The notes under the pieces: model-generated | Databases searched by the model: none | The model's input: only the letters and a program-made list of their open reading frames with translations | Told to the model about the DNA's origin: nothing | DNA from: Lachnospiraceae bacterium | GTDB lineage: Bacteria; Bacillota; Clostridia; Lachnospirales; Lachnospiraceae | DNA: 18,479 nucleotides | Assembly: GCA_004557975.1 (NCBI GenBank) | Contig: SFEV01000051.1 | Coordinates: forward strand, 1 to 18,479 | Direction of reading: 5' to 3' | Translations under genes and position numbers: made by a program | Shown: positions 1 through 6,795 of the stretch, piece after piece | Numbering within the stretch: position 1 is the stretch's first letter | How the letters are laid out: every line of letters begins with the position of its first letter

Positions 1-267
1 GTTCTTGCCAAGCTTCTGGAGACCGTCTGCAAGACCTACTGTCGTAGTTGTCTTTCCTTCTCCTGCCGGTGTCGGGTTGATAGCTGTCACGAGAACCAGT
101 TTTCCGTCCGGCTTGTCTGTCTCTTTCAGAAGGTTGTAGTCAATCTTTGCCTTGTAATTTCCGTACTGCTCCAGATATTTCGGATCAATTCCCGCCTTTG
201 CTGCGATCTCCGTAATTGGTGACATCACGGTTTCCTGTGCAATCTCAATGTCTGATTTGAATCCCAT
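1..267 (-). CDS. fhs: Formate-tetrahydrofolate ligase, N-terminal part
   Basis: This gene runs off the left edge; the first 89 codons are present. The start ATG is at 265-267 with a GGAG ribosome binding site at 278-281. The protein opens MGFKSDIEIAQETVMSPITE and continues with KYLEQYGNYKAK and then NPTPAGEGKTTT, the nucleotide-binding P-loop characteristic of formyltetrahydrofolate synthetases. The enzyme joins formate to tetrahydrofolate using ATP and makes 10-formyl-THF for purine synthesis, initiator tRNA formylation and, in acetogens, the Wood-Ljungdahl methyl branch. It is cytosolic. A leader of about 475 nt precedes it, with ZTP and THF riboswitches and two terminators, so expression is probably set by transcription attenuation. 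Identification rests on sequence memory and is strong; only the part beyond the window is unseen. Confidence 0.95.
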   Translation of the reverse strand, partial: MGFKSDIEIAQETVMSPITEIAAKAGIDPKYLEQYGNYKAKIDYNLLKETDKPDGKLVLVTAINPTPAGEGKTTTTVGLADGLQKLGKN

Positions 268-449
268 AGCTAAAAATCTCCTTTCATCTGCCGCGTCCTG
301 GGGGGACGCTTTTCTTTTCTGCCCCTCATGGGTATAATCGAATACCGGGTACCGGTATTCTGCCGATGAATCTCCATTTCCCTTACGCCGTTTCCAGATA
401 CGGAGCAGAACCAACAGGCTTCTGCTGTCCACCTGGCAATTTATGCAAC
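268..449 (-). other. Hairpin-rich distal fhs leader, unassigned
   Basis: About 180 nt lie between the THF riboswitch terminator and the fhs start. Read on the minus strand, it can form several hairpins in a row: a perfect 7-bp stem (404-410 with 420-426), a 4-bp stem (388-391 with 400-403), a perfect 9-bp inverted repeat around a 3-nt centre (340-360) and a 6-bp GC-rich stem (293-298 with 304-309) just upstream of the ribosome binding site. I found no open frame and no riboswitch class I can name. The last hairpin sits near the Shine-Dalgarno sequence and could affect translation start. This could be a third regulatory module or simply a structured 5' UTR. Confidence 0.4.
340..360. repeat. 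Perfect 9-bp inverted repeat in the fhs leader
   Basis: GAATACCGG and its exact reverse complement CCGGTATTC are separated by three bases (GTA). As RNA this is a stable hairpin with a 3-nt loop; as DNA it has the form of a dimeric repressor operator. Its place inside a long transcribed leader favours an RNA role. It has no U-tract after it, so it is not a terminator. Confidence 0.6.
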
Positions 450-494
450 AAAAAAACTGCGCAAAGGGACCATGTACAATCCATCTTAACGCAG
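450..494 (-). terminator. Rho-independent terminator of the THF riboswitch
   Basis: On the minus strand CTGCG (494-490) pairs with CGCAG (461-457), and the stem extends inward through partly paired TTAAG and CTTTG segments. Seven U residues follow (456-450). The 5' arm begins on the last base of the THF aptamer's P1 stem, the arrangement expected for an expression platform that couples folate binding to premature termination. I did not find a clear antiterminator. Confidence 0.75.
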
Positions 495-586
495 TAGCGG
501 AAGCGATACCGTAACGCGGAGAAACTCCTTCGTTCACATAAAGACCTTCCCATCGTGTGACACTTAACGTACAGTATCTTCTCTAC
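494..586 (-). ncRNA. Tetrahydrofolate (THF) riboswitch aptamer
   Basis: The minus-strand RNA matches the THF-I riboswitch pattern as I know it from the folT leader aptamer. P1 is GUAG (586-583) with CUAC (497-494). The fully paired 8-bp P2 is GAUACUGU (578-571) with ACGGUAUC (512-505). The conserved segment ACGUUAAGUGU is at 570-560. P3 is CACA/UGUG with a GAUGGGAAGGUC-type loop. AACGAAGG leads into P4 GGAG-UUU-CUCC (528-518), and GCUUCCG stands in for the conserved GCAUCCG internal loop. The class binds reduced folates and usually controls folate transport or metabolism genes; here it lies in the leader of fhs, whose product consumes THF. A terminator follows directly. Confidence 0.9.
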
Positions 587-630
587 TTTCATAGATAATG
601 TTTTGTCTGTTAAAGCGGTCCGCCAGCCGA

Positions 631-667
631 ATAAAAAAGGACAACACTTGAAAAACAAATGCTGTCC
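631..667 (-). terminator. Rho-independent terminator of the ZTP riboswitch
   Basis: On the minus strand GGACAGCA (667-660) pairs with TGTTGTCC (646-639), 8 bp including one G-U pair, followed by TTTTTT (638-633). The 5' arm GGACAGC is also the 3' part of the ZTP aptamer's P3 (CUGGACA). Terminator and ligand-bound aptamer are therefore mutually exclusive, which is how ZTP on-switches work. It would also stop read-through from the arabinose operon upstream. Confidence 0.85.
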
Positions 668-733
668 AGACGGTCGACGCAACTATTATTTTGATTACCT
701 TGTGGTGCTCCACTGATCCGTCAGCAATCAAAA
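661..733 (-). ncRNA. ZTP (pfl) riboswitch aptamer
   Basis: The minus-strand RNA has an outer 8-bp stem UUUUGAUU (733-726) with AAUCAAAA (696-689). It encloses GCUGACGGAUCA, a GUGG-AGCA-CCAC hairpin and AAGG, and a P3 element follows with CCGUCUGGACA. The class consensus as I remember it is CUGGCGG, CCAC-A-GGGG and CCGCCUGGGCA. Here GACGG (5' part) and CCGUC (P3) can form the 5-bp pseudoknot, and the one changed pair is compensated on both sides (G-C to A-U). ZTP riboswitches sense ZMP/ZTP, which build up when 10-formyl-THF is short, and fhs is a classic target gene. The overlapping terminator supports an on-switch. Confidence 0.85.
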
Positions 734-749
734 CCTTTAACTGCCACTA

Positions 750-778
750 AGTATACCAGATAATCACAGAAACGTCAA
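750..778 (-). promoter_or_regulatory. Promoter of the fhs leader
   Basis: On the minus strand TTGACG (778-773) and TATACT (755-750) are 17 bp apart, a good sigma-A type promoter. The start point would fall near 743, ten bases ahead of the first stem of the ZTP aptamer and 36 bases after the lacI-type gene's stop codon. Confidence 0.8.
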
Positions 779-814
779 GTTTTTATCAATGATTTTTCTG
801 ACCTTTTTCTGCTC

Positions 815-1807
815 CTATACGGTTTCCCCCTCAATCAGAGTATGAGGAAGAATTCTGGTACAGTCCAGCCCTTCATCCTGCCCGCCCTCTATCAGCTCGA
901 ACAGCAGTCCCGCCGCAGTTACTGCCACATCCTGCACATCATTGGACACTGTTGCAAGTCTCGGGGAAACGTAATCCAGCGTGTCGATATTGTCAAACCC
1001 GGAAATCCCGTAATCGGCCGGAGTTTTCAGTCCGTTTTTCCGAAGCTGCTTCATCAGATCCAGCGCAAAGCTGTCAGCCGCGCAGAGAAACGCCGTCCTT
1101 TTTTCACGGTCAATAAGCTGCTCTGCCTGCTCCAGATATCTCCAGTCCGTCAGATACATCGGTTCCATATCCGGGAAGGATTTCTGTGCATCTTCAAAAC
1201 CACGGAGACGTTCCCGGTGCACATACATATTCAGCTTCCCGCTGTCCGCAAATGTCGGACAGACATATACAAGTCTGCGGTAGCCCTTCCTGTAAAGACG
1301 CTCTGCCGCAGACTGCATTGCCTTTCTCTGGTCAATGCTCACAAAGGGAAGTCCGTCTGTAATTTTATTGTCCACAGTAACAATGGGAACATCCAAGCTT
1401 TCCAGAAATGCTCTGTACTCCTCCCCCTCGTTGACGGAAGAAAGAATAATCCCATCCACATGATAAGCAGCCAGTCTTGTCATCTGCTCCTTCTCGGTCT
1501 CCCTGTCATTGTCATGAAGCATGATATTCATGCAGTAACCTCTGCGATTCGCCTCTGCACCGATGACACTGACCATCTCTGCAAAATACCGGTTCTTTAC
1601 GTCCAGCACCACAATTCCGATATTGAATGTCCTGCCTTTTACGAGACCGCGTGCCAGCAGATCAGGGCGGTAATCATTCTCCCTGGCAATGCGCAGGATC
1701 ATTTCTTTTGTATCGGGGTGAATCCGCCCTACGCCGCTGAGTGCCCGGTGTACGGTTGTCCTGGAAACGCCGCACATCTGGGCCAGATCTTTCGTTGTAA
1801 TTCCCAC
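815..1807 (-). CDS. LacI-family transcriptional regulator
   Basis: This is a 330-residue repressor of the LacI/GalR family, the usual family length. The N-terminal helix-turn-helix (residues 4-25, TTKDLAQMCGVSRTTVHRAL) is followed by the hinge and, from about residue 61 (FNIGIVVLDVKN), a periplasmic-binding-protein-like sugar domain ending in the typical GISGFDNID and LATVSNDV segments. I chose the GTG start at 1805-1807 because AGGAGG lies six bases upstream and translation then begins right at the helix-turn-helix; an upstream ATG at 1870 has no ribosome binding site. It is the last gene of the arabinoside operon, 68 nt after abfA, and probably binds the GTACACGTGTAC-type sites upstream of the operon. 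Recognition helix residues T-V-H replace the commoner T-V-S. The effector is unknown, plausibly arabinose or an arabinoside. Confidence 0.93.
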   Translation of the reverse strand: MGITTKDLAQMCGVSRTTVHRALSGVGRIHPDTKEMILRIARENDYRPDLLARGLVKGRTFNIGIVVLDVKNRYFAEMVSVIGAEANRRGYCMNIMLHDNDRETEKEQMTRLAAYHVDGIILSSVNEGEEYRAFLESLDVPIVTVDNKITDGLPFVSIDQRKAMQSAAERLYRKGYRRLVYVCPTFADSGKLNMYVHRERLRGFEDAQKSFPDMEPMYLTDWRYLEQAEQLIDREKRTAFLCAADSFALDLMKQLRKNGLKTPADYGISGFDNIDTLDYVSPRLATVSNDVQDVAVTAAGLLFELIEGGQDEGLDCTRILPHTLIEGETV

Positions 1808-1875
1808 AATCTTCCTCCTGAAACTGAAAACATTTAACCTTATCATATCATGCATTGTGGAAAATTTCACTTGTT

Positions 1876-3393
1876 TTATATCATCATTTTCACTTTGATT
1901 CTGATCATCTGGAAGGACAGCGGTTCCATGATACAGCTGAGATGGCTTCCCTTTTTCGTCCAGTTGTGGATTTCCTGCGGCTTCACACAGTCATGGTCCT
2001 CCAGGTTTGTCGCCTTCTTATCTTCATGATGCAGCACACCGGATTCCAGCACCTCACCGATCTCAAACATCTGAAATTCAAAGTCCGCCTCTGTCTTTTT
2101 CTCCGTACGATTCACCAGAAACAGGGCCAGCTCGCTGTCAGATTCATTGTATACCACGATGTGGTCAATATACGGCACTTTCGCAAACGACGGTGTCCGG
2201 TAGGCCGGACCTTCGCTCTTCGTCTCCATCACCACACCCCGTCCATACCGGGCCATCCAGGAAAACGGATAGTAGATCGGCTGTACCCATGCCTCACCGC
2301 CCCGCTCCGTCATGATACAGGCGCTGATATTGGTCAGCAGCGACTGACATGCAATTTTCACGCGGTCAGAAAAACGGATCAGATTCATCAGCATCTCCGC
2401 AAACAGCAGTGCATCCTCCATGGAGTAGATCTGCTCGCTGATCGCCGGAGCCACCTGCCACGGATTCTGCTCCACCTTTGCCTGAACTTCCTTGTCCGGA
2501 ATCGACCATACGCCCCACTCATCGAAACAGATATTGAGCTTCTTTTCCGAATGCTTCTGCACCATGATCATATCACAGATATTGCAGACGGTGCGAATAT
2601 ACCGCTCCATATCCAGAGACTGGGCCAGAAATTCTGCCGTTCCCTTTTCCTGTCCGCCGTAATACTGGTGGAGAGAGATATAGTCTGCACAGTTATACGT
2701 GTGTTCCAGAACAATCCTTTCCCACTCCCCGAATGTGGCATTTGTCGACATGGAACTGCCGCAGACCACAAGCTCAATCTCAGGATCCAGCAGCTTCATG
2801 GCCTTCCCTGCCTCATAAGCCAGACGTCCGTACTCCTCTGCCGTCTTGTGACCGATCTGCCAGTCTCCGTCCATCTCATTGCCAAGACACCACGTTTTGA
2901 TCCTGTACGGTTCTTCATGGCCGTAGCTGCGGCGCAGCTCGCTGTACTCGGAGCCTGCCGGGAAATTACAGTATTCCAGCAGAGATACTGCATTTTCAAT
3001 ACCCTTCGTCCCGAGATTGACTGCAAAGACCGGAGAAATTCCCGTCCTGTCCGCCCATTTCATAAATTCGTCCGTCCCGACCTCGTTGGTCTCAATGCTT
3101 TTCCACGCCAGGTCAATCTTCCGCGGCCTGTTTTCCACCGGCCCGATGCCGTTTCTCCAGTCATAGTTGGAGACAAAGTTGCCGCCGGGATAGCGAACCG
3201 CCGTCACACCCATCTTTTTTACCAGCTCCATGACATCCTGCCGGAAGCCGTTTTCGTCGGCAGACGGATGCTCCGGCTCATAGATGCCGGAATACACGAC
3301 GCGCCCCATGTGCTCAACGAAGGAACCGTAAATCCGCGGATCAATCTCGCCCTGTGTAAACCGTTTATGTACCAGTATTGTTGTCTTTTCCAT
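1876..3393 (-). CDS. abfA: Intracellular GH51 alpha-L-arabinofuranosidase
   Basis: The 505-residue protein has the normal length for GH51 alpha-L-arabinofuranosidases, which release terminal arabinofuranose from arabinan and arabinoxylan oligosaccharides by a retaining mechanism. Family landmarks are IYGSFVEHMGR near residue 21, YPGGNFVSNYDWRNGIGP (68-85), the acid/base glutamate E173 in CLGNEMDG, LHQYYG (241-246), and the nucleophile E292 in CFDEWGVW. No signal peptide is present, so the enzyme works in the cytosol on sugars brought in by the adjacent ABC importer. The ATG at 3393 is preceded by AAAGGG. It lies 24 nt after the second permease gene and 68 nt before the LacI-type gene, in one operon. 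Confidence 0.95.
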   Translation of the reverse strand: MEKTTILVHKRFTQGEIDPRIYGSFVEHMGRVVYSGIYEPEHPSADENGFRQDVMELVKKMGVTAVRYPGGNFVSNYDWRNGIGPVENRPRKIDLAWKSIETNEVGTDEFMKWADRTGISPVFAVNLGTKGIENAVSLLEYCNFPAGSEYSELRRSYGHEEPYRIKTWCLGNEMDGDWQIGHKTAEEYGRLAYEAGKAMKLLDPEIELVVCGSSMSTNATFGEWERIVLEHTYNCADYISLHQYYGGQEKGTAEFLAQSLDMERYIRTVCNICDMIMVQKHSEKKLNICFDEWGVWSIPDKEVQAKVEQNPWQVAPAISEQIYSMEDALLFAEMLMNLIRFSDRVKIACQSLLTNISACIMTERGGEAWVQPIYYPFSWMARYGRGVVMETKSEGPAYRTPSFAKVPYIDHIVVYNESDSELALFLVNRTEKKTEADFEFQMFEIGEVLESGVLHHEDKKATNLEDHDCVKPQEIHNWTKKGSHLSCIMEPLSFQMIRIKVKMMI

Positions 3394-3417
3394 AAAAAGT
3401 ACCCTTTCTGTGTCTGA

Positions 3418-4248
3418 TTATTCTTTCATGCCTGAAGTAGCGATTCCTTCCATAAAGAACCTCTGTCCGAACAGGAACAGAATCAGCAGCGGTGCAATGG
3501 AAATCACTGTCGCCGCCAGCGTCGGTCCGAATTTGATGGAGTTGGTACCTACCAGGATAGCAAGGCCTGCGGACAGTGTACGCATATCCGACGAGCTTGT
3601 CAACATCATCGGATAAAGCAGGTCGTTCCAGTTATTCATGAAATGGTAAATGCCGAGAGTTACCAGTGCCGGCTTGGCCAGCGGTGTTATGATCCGCGTA
3701 TAAATCTGCCATTCCTTCATGCCGTCGATGCGCGCTGCCTCGTCCAGAGATTTCGGTATGCCTGTGAAGAAGGAGGTCAGCATGTAAATACCGTATGCAC
3801 TGGCTGCACGAGGAAGAATCAGTCCTGCGTACGTGTTCAGAATCTTCAGTGAAAATTCCTCCAGATACAGTGGAATCATGATAACCTGGAACGGAATCAT
3901 CATAGTCAGAAGAATAATACCAAAGAGCACCTTTCTTCCGCGAAACTGCATTCTGGAAAACGCATACGCAGCCATTGAGTCAACTACAAGGCTGATCACT
4001 GTCACGCCTCCGGCAAATGCAATGGTATTGCCAAGCATTTTCAGAACAGGGATCGTCTTTACAACGTACTGATACTGCAGCGCCACCCACTGCTCCGGGA
4101 AAAATTTCGGAGGCCACTTAATCACATCGGCATCCGATTTAAAGGAGGATGCCAGCAGCCACAGGAGCGGAAGCACCACAAGAAGCATCATGACTGTCAG
4201 CACAATATAACCCACCAGATCAAAGCCACTTACTCTGCGCTTTTTCAT
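3418..4248 (-). CDS. Sugar ABC transporter permease, MalG/AraQ type
   Basis: This is a 276-residue inner permease subunit of a CUT1 carbohydrate importer. About six hydrophobic segments are visible, starting at residues 10-34 (LVGYIVLTVMMLLVVLPLLW). The cytoplasmic EAA loop that docks the ATPase is at 169-190 (LDEAARIDGMKEWQIYTRII). The C-terminus, FMEGIATSGMKE, is typical of the MalG branch. Its start codon overlaps the stop of the partner permease by four bases (ATGA at 4245-4248), which implies translational coupling and equal amounts. By context the likely substrate is an arabinose-containing oligosaccharide. Confidence 0.95.
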   Translation of the reverse strand: MKKRRVSGFDLVGYIVLTVMMLLVVLPLLWLLASSFKSDADVIKWPPKFFPEQWVALQYQYVVKTIPVLKMLGNTIAFAGGVTVISLVVDSMAAYAFSRMQFRGRKVLFGIILLTMMIPFQVIMIPLYLEEFSLKILNTYAGLILPRAASAYGIYMLTSFFTGIPKSLDEAARIDGMKEWQIYTRIITPLAKPALVTLGIYHFMNNWNDLLYPMMLTSSSDMRTLSAGLAILVGTNSIKFGPTLAATVISIAPLLILFLFGQRFFMEGIATSGMKE

Positions 4249-5156
4249 TCCTCATCACCTCCCTGTCCGAATGCGTACCTGCGAAGCAGGAACGTAACGA
4301 CTGCAATCATCAGGAACAGATAAACGGCTATGGAAGAAGCATACCCCAGGTCATACGGCGCAGTCTGGAAGCCTCTGTTATAAATATAGCCCACCAGTGT
4401 CTCTGTCTTATACTGCGGCCCTCCGCTGGTCATTACGTAAATCTGGTCAAACACCTGAAGCGCCATAATCAGTGTTGTCACCGTACAGAAGCCGATCGTC
4501 TCACGGATTCCCGGTACTGTGACATACAGGAATTTCTGGATTCCGGTAGCTCCATCCAGCTCTGCTGCCTCGTACAGCGAATTTGATACGCCGAGTGCTG
4601 CAGCAGAAAGAACGGTCAGTGTATATCCAAACCCTTTCCACACAGTCACCAGAATAACGGTTGGCATGGCCCATGTGGTATTTGTCAGGAGGTTCGGCAT
4701 CTGAATCCCCAGCCTGCCAAGCAGATACGGAAGCATTCCGTAATTCTGATTCAGCAGCATGGACCACATAATGCTGACTGCCGTCATGGAGCAAACATAC
4801 GGAAGATAGAATGTCGTGCGCAGCAGCTTGTGGAATCTGGTATTTTTCGTCATAAACATTACGAGCAGAAGTGCCAGCAGTACCTGAAGCGGCACTTCGA
4901 GAACAGCAAAATAAAAGGTATTGAAGGTAGCGTTATGGACTCTGCTGTCCTGGAACATTCTGATATAATTGGTCAGTCCCGCAAAGGAAATGTCATTCAT
5001 ATAAATATCGATATTCATCAGGCTGATGCCTACAGCCCCGAACAGCGGGACAAAAACGAATACTGTTAATATAAGAAGCGCCGGAGCCAGGAACAGATAT
5101 GCCAGCTTCTGATTCTGCAGGCCGCTCTTCTTTTTTTTCACACCCATACTTTTCAT
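4245..5156 (-). CDS. Sugar ABC transporter permease, MalF/AraP type
   Basis: This 303-residue permease pairs with the gene that follows. It starts at the ATG at 5154-5156 (MKSMGVKKKK), which has GGGAGA eight bases upstream; the longer frame back to 5249 has no suitable ribosome binding site. After a lysine-rich N-terminus the first membrane helix is at about 19-43 (AYLFLAPALLILTVFVFVPL), and a P-loop-docking EAA motif is at 196-215 (YEAAELDGATGIQKFLYVTV). TSGGPQYKTETLVGYIY near the C-terminus is typical of CUT1 MalF-like subunits. The upstream gap of 141 nt to the solute-binding protein gene holds a strong hairpin. No ATPase gene is in the operon. Confidence 0.94.
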   Translation of the reverse strand: MKSMGVKKKKSGLQNQKLAYLFLAPALLILTVFVFVPLFGAVGISLMNIDIYMNDISFAGLTNYIRMFQDSRVHNATFNTFYFAVLEVPLQVLLALLLVMFMTKNTRFHKLLRTTFYLPYVCSMTAVSIMWSMLLNQNYGMLPYLLGRLGIQMPNLLTNTTWAMPTVILVTVWKGFGYTLTVLSAAALGVSNSLYEAAELDGATGIQKFLYVTVPGIRETIGFCTVTTLIMALQVFDQIYVMTSGGPQYKTETLVGYIYNRGFQTAPYDLGYASSIAVYLFLMIAVVTFLLRRYAFGQGGDEE

Positions 5157-5185
5157 GTCAAATTCTCCCATGATCATCGGTATCG

Positions 5186-5199
5186 CCTGTATATACAGG
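5186..5199. repeat. 14-bp perfect palindrome CCTGTATATACAGG
   Basis: This is an uninterrupted 14-bp palindrome in the gap between the solute-binding protein and permease genes, about 30 bp upstream of the permease start. It has the symmetry of a dimeric regulator site, or could be a small RNA hairpin. No second copy was noticed in the window. Confidence 0.45.
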
Positions 5200-5234
5200 T
5201 CGTGGCACGTGAACAGTAACCCTTGTAACACATT

Positions 5235-5265
5235 TGCCTGCGTTCCCATAAAAGAAACGCAGGCA
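5235..5265 (-). terminator. Intercistronic hairpin after the solute-binding protein gene
   Basis: A perfect 10-bp stem (5235-5244 with 5256-5265, TGCCTGCGTT and its complement) has an 11-nt loop. No run of U follows on the minus strand, so this is probably an mRNA-stabilising or attenuating hairpin rather than a full terminator. Such hairpins behind the binding-protein gene commonly give it more transcript than the permeases. Confidence 0.6.
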
Positions 5266-5297
5266 GATGATTGTCAGCTATGTCCTGTAATTCTCTT

Positions 5298-6566
5298 TTA
5301 CTGACCTGCAATAACACCATCCAGAATATCAGATGCTTCCTGTACACTCTCAGCCACGTCTGAGCCTGACAGAATTTTTTCCATCATCGGTACCATGACA
5401 TCGTTGTCAACCTGGCTTCCGATTGCAAGTCCAAGATGCCAGTCGCGGCCGATCTCCGATGCTTTGGAAACACTGCTGAGGATTTCATTTGCTTTGATCT
5501 CTTCATCCTCAAGTACAGAATAGGACCAAACCGGAAAACCGTTTCTGTTGGACCACTCTTTCAGAGTTGCATCAGACAGCCAGAATGCCATGAAATTATA
5601 CACAGCTGCCTTTGTTGCTTCATCGGCTCCCTTTGTCAGCATGTAAGAGCATCCGCCTTCCGGTGAAAATGCGCCGGCGCTACCTGCCGGAATTGCCGTG
5701 ATGCCATAGTTCACACCGAGCTGTGTAAGTCCGTTGATGTTCCACGGACCACTGGTGTACATGGCAAGCTGTCCTGACTGGAACATCGTGTCTGCATCGG
5801 CTGCTGTCAGACCCTGTGAAGAAACACCCTCATTCAGAACAAGATCCTGAATCCATGTAAGTGTATCAATATTTTCCTGAGAATTCAGAAGATTTTCTGT
5901 ACCTTCCTCATTGATGACGTCACCGCCATTTGCCCAGAGATATTCGCAGTAATAACCATAGTCATACGGAAGACCGATACCGTAAATGTGCTTTGAAGAA
6001 TCTGTGCAGGCAACAGCCGCTTCCTTCAGCTCATCCATCGTTGTGGGCGGAGCCTCGGGATCAAGTCCTGCATCTGCAAAAATATCCTTATTATAGTAGA
6101 GGTACTGCAGATTATACTGCATCGGTACGCCGTACAGAGTCTCTCCGATGTAGGATTTTGCAAGCACATTCTCATAATAATTACTCTTGTCAACACCTGT
6201 CGTCTCCCAGAAGTCACTGATATCCTCGATCAGACCGTTCTGCGCATACTGCTCCAGGTACTCAATTCCTACCAGAACGAAGGACGGACCTGTACCGGTG
6301 GAAACTGCGGTCGGGAGCTTGGACTGCAGCGTCGCATTGTCCATAATGTCAATCTCCACTGTAATGTTGTCTGTGTTTGTCTCGTTGTAATTGCTGATGA
6401 TCTCACGGAGTACATCACCATCTGAGCCGGTAAACGGTGCCCATACAGACAGGGTGATGGGCTCTGCGCTCTCCCCTGCGAAGCCTGTCATTCCTCCGAA
6501 TGCTGAAGCTGCCATAGAAGCTGCCATAGAAGCTGCCACCAGTGCGCACATTAATTTCTTTTTCAT
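5298..6566 (-). CDS. Extracellular solute-binding protein, sugar ABC importer
   Basis: This 422-residue family 1 solute-binding protein is the receptor of the sugar importer. The ATG at 6564-6566 follows GGAGGTAATGAA. The N-terminus MKKKLMCALVAASMAASMAA is a signal peptide with a short tandem repeat (AASM). The mature part has the usual features: ITLSVWAPFTGSDGDVLREI near the start, LYGVPMQYNLQYLYYNKDIF, and GQLAMYTSGPWNINGL near residue 270. It is the first gene behind the promoter and operators, followed by two permeases and the GH51 enzyme, so the ligand is probably an arabino-oligosaccharide. Oddly there is no lipobox cysteine after the hydrophobic core; the only early Cys is residue 7. 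The usual lipid anchor of Gram-positive binding proteins therefore seems absent. Confidence 0.94.
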   Translation of the reverse strand: MKKKLMCALVAASMAASMAASAFGGMTGFAGESAEPITLSVWAPFTGSDGDVLREIISNYNETNTDNITVEIDIMDNATLQSKLPTAVSTGTGPSFVLVGIEYLEQYAQNGLIEDISDFWETTGVDKSNYYENVLAKSYIGETLYGVPMQYNLQYLYYNKDIFADAGLDPEAPPTTMDELKEAAVACTDSSKHIYGIGLPYDYGYYCEYLWANGGDVINEEGTENLLNSQENIDTLTWIQDLVLNEGVSSQGLTAADADTMFQSGQLAMYTSGPWNINGLTQLGVNYGITAIPAGSAGAFSPEGGCSYMLTKGADEATKAAVYNFMAFWLSDATLKEWSNRNGFPVWSYSVLEDEEIKANEILSSVSKASEIGRDWHLGLAIGSQVDNDVMVPMMEKILSGSDVAESVQEASDILDGVIAGQ

Positions 6567-6611
6567 TTCATTACCTCCATTTTGTTGATTTTGTATAAGG
6601 TTACGTTTTGC

Positions 6612-6623
6612 GTTCACGTGTAC
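6612..6623. promoter_or_regulatory. Downstream LacI-type operator, GTTCACGTGTAC
   Basis: This near-palindromic 12-mer with a central CG matches the upstream palindrome at 11 of 12 positions and shares the same flank (TTTGCGT...). It lies in the 5' UTR of the binding-protein gene, about 46 bp before the start codon. Its centre is 76 bp from the other copy, near seven helical turns, which would allow looping by a tetrameric or paired repressor. The LacI-family gene at the operon's end is the obvious candidate binder. Confidence 0.7.
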
Positions 6624-6687
6624 ATTTTTGTTTAAATAAAAAAGCGATACTTCACTTTCATTTATTAATTATGCGTTTTTACTTTGC

Positions 6688-6699
6688 GTACACGTGTAC
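6688..6699. promoter_or_regulatory. Main LacI-type operator, GTACACGTGTAC
   Basis: This is a perfect 12-bp palindrome with the central CG typical of LacI/GalR operators. It lies at about +6 to +17 relative to the predicted start point, the classic repressing position. A second, slightly imperfect copy lies downstream. Binding by the operon's own LacI-type protein is inferred from context. Confidence 0.75.
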
Positions 6700-6710
6700 T
6701 TTATGTTTTG

Positions 6711-6739
6711 ATTATAATCTTTTACCAAATATATGTCAA
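6711..6739 (-). promoter_or_regulatory. Consensus promoter of the arabinoside operon
   Basis: On the minus strand TTGACA (6739-6734) and TATAAT (6716-6711) are exactly 17 bp apart, a perfect housekeeping-sigma promoter. The start point would be near 6704, giving a 5' UTR of about 138 nt that contains both operators. Such a strong promoter implies that control is mainly by repression. Confidence 0.92.
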
Positions 6740-6795
6740 GGTATTTTCAATCAGCCATATTCCCAAAAAGGAAGCAACGTTTTTGTAAATTGTGC

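Noticed and set aside
293..319. Plus-strand terminator (GCGTCC stem followed by a T-rich run)
   Set aside because: The form is good, but there is no plus-strand gene to terminate, and it lies within the minus-strand fhs leader. I list the stem only as part of that leader.
383..682. 99-residue minus-strand open frame in the region before fhs
   Set aside because: It lies across the THF aptamer and both riboswitch terminators, has no ribosome binding site and no protein-like pattern. The region is fully explained as RNA leader.
1855..3417. Plus-strand open frame of 520 codons opposite the GH51 gene
   Set aside because: The minus strand codes a GH51 enzyme with both catalytic glutamates. The plus-strand product has no recognisable motif and is a shadow of the real gene.
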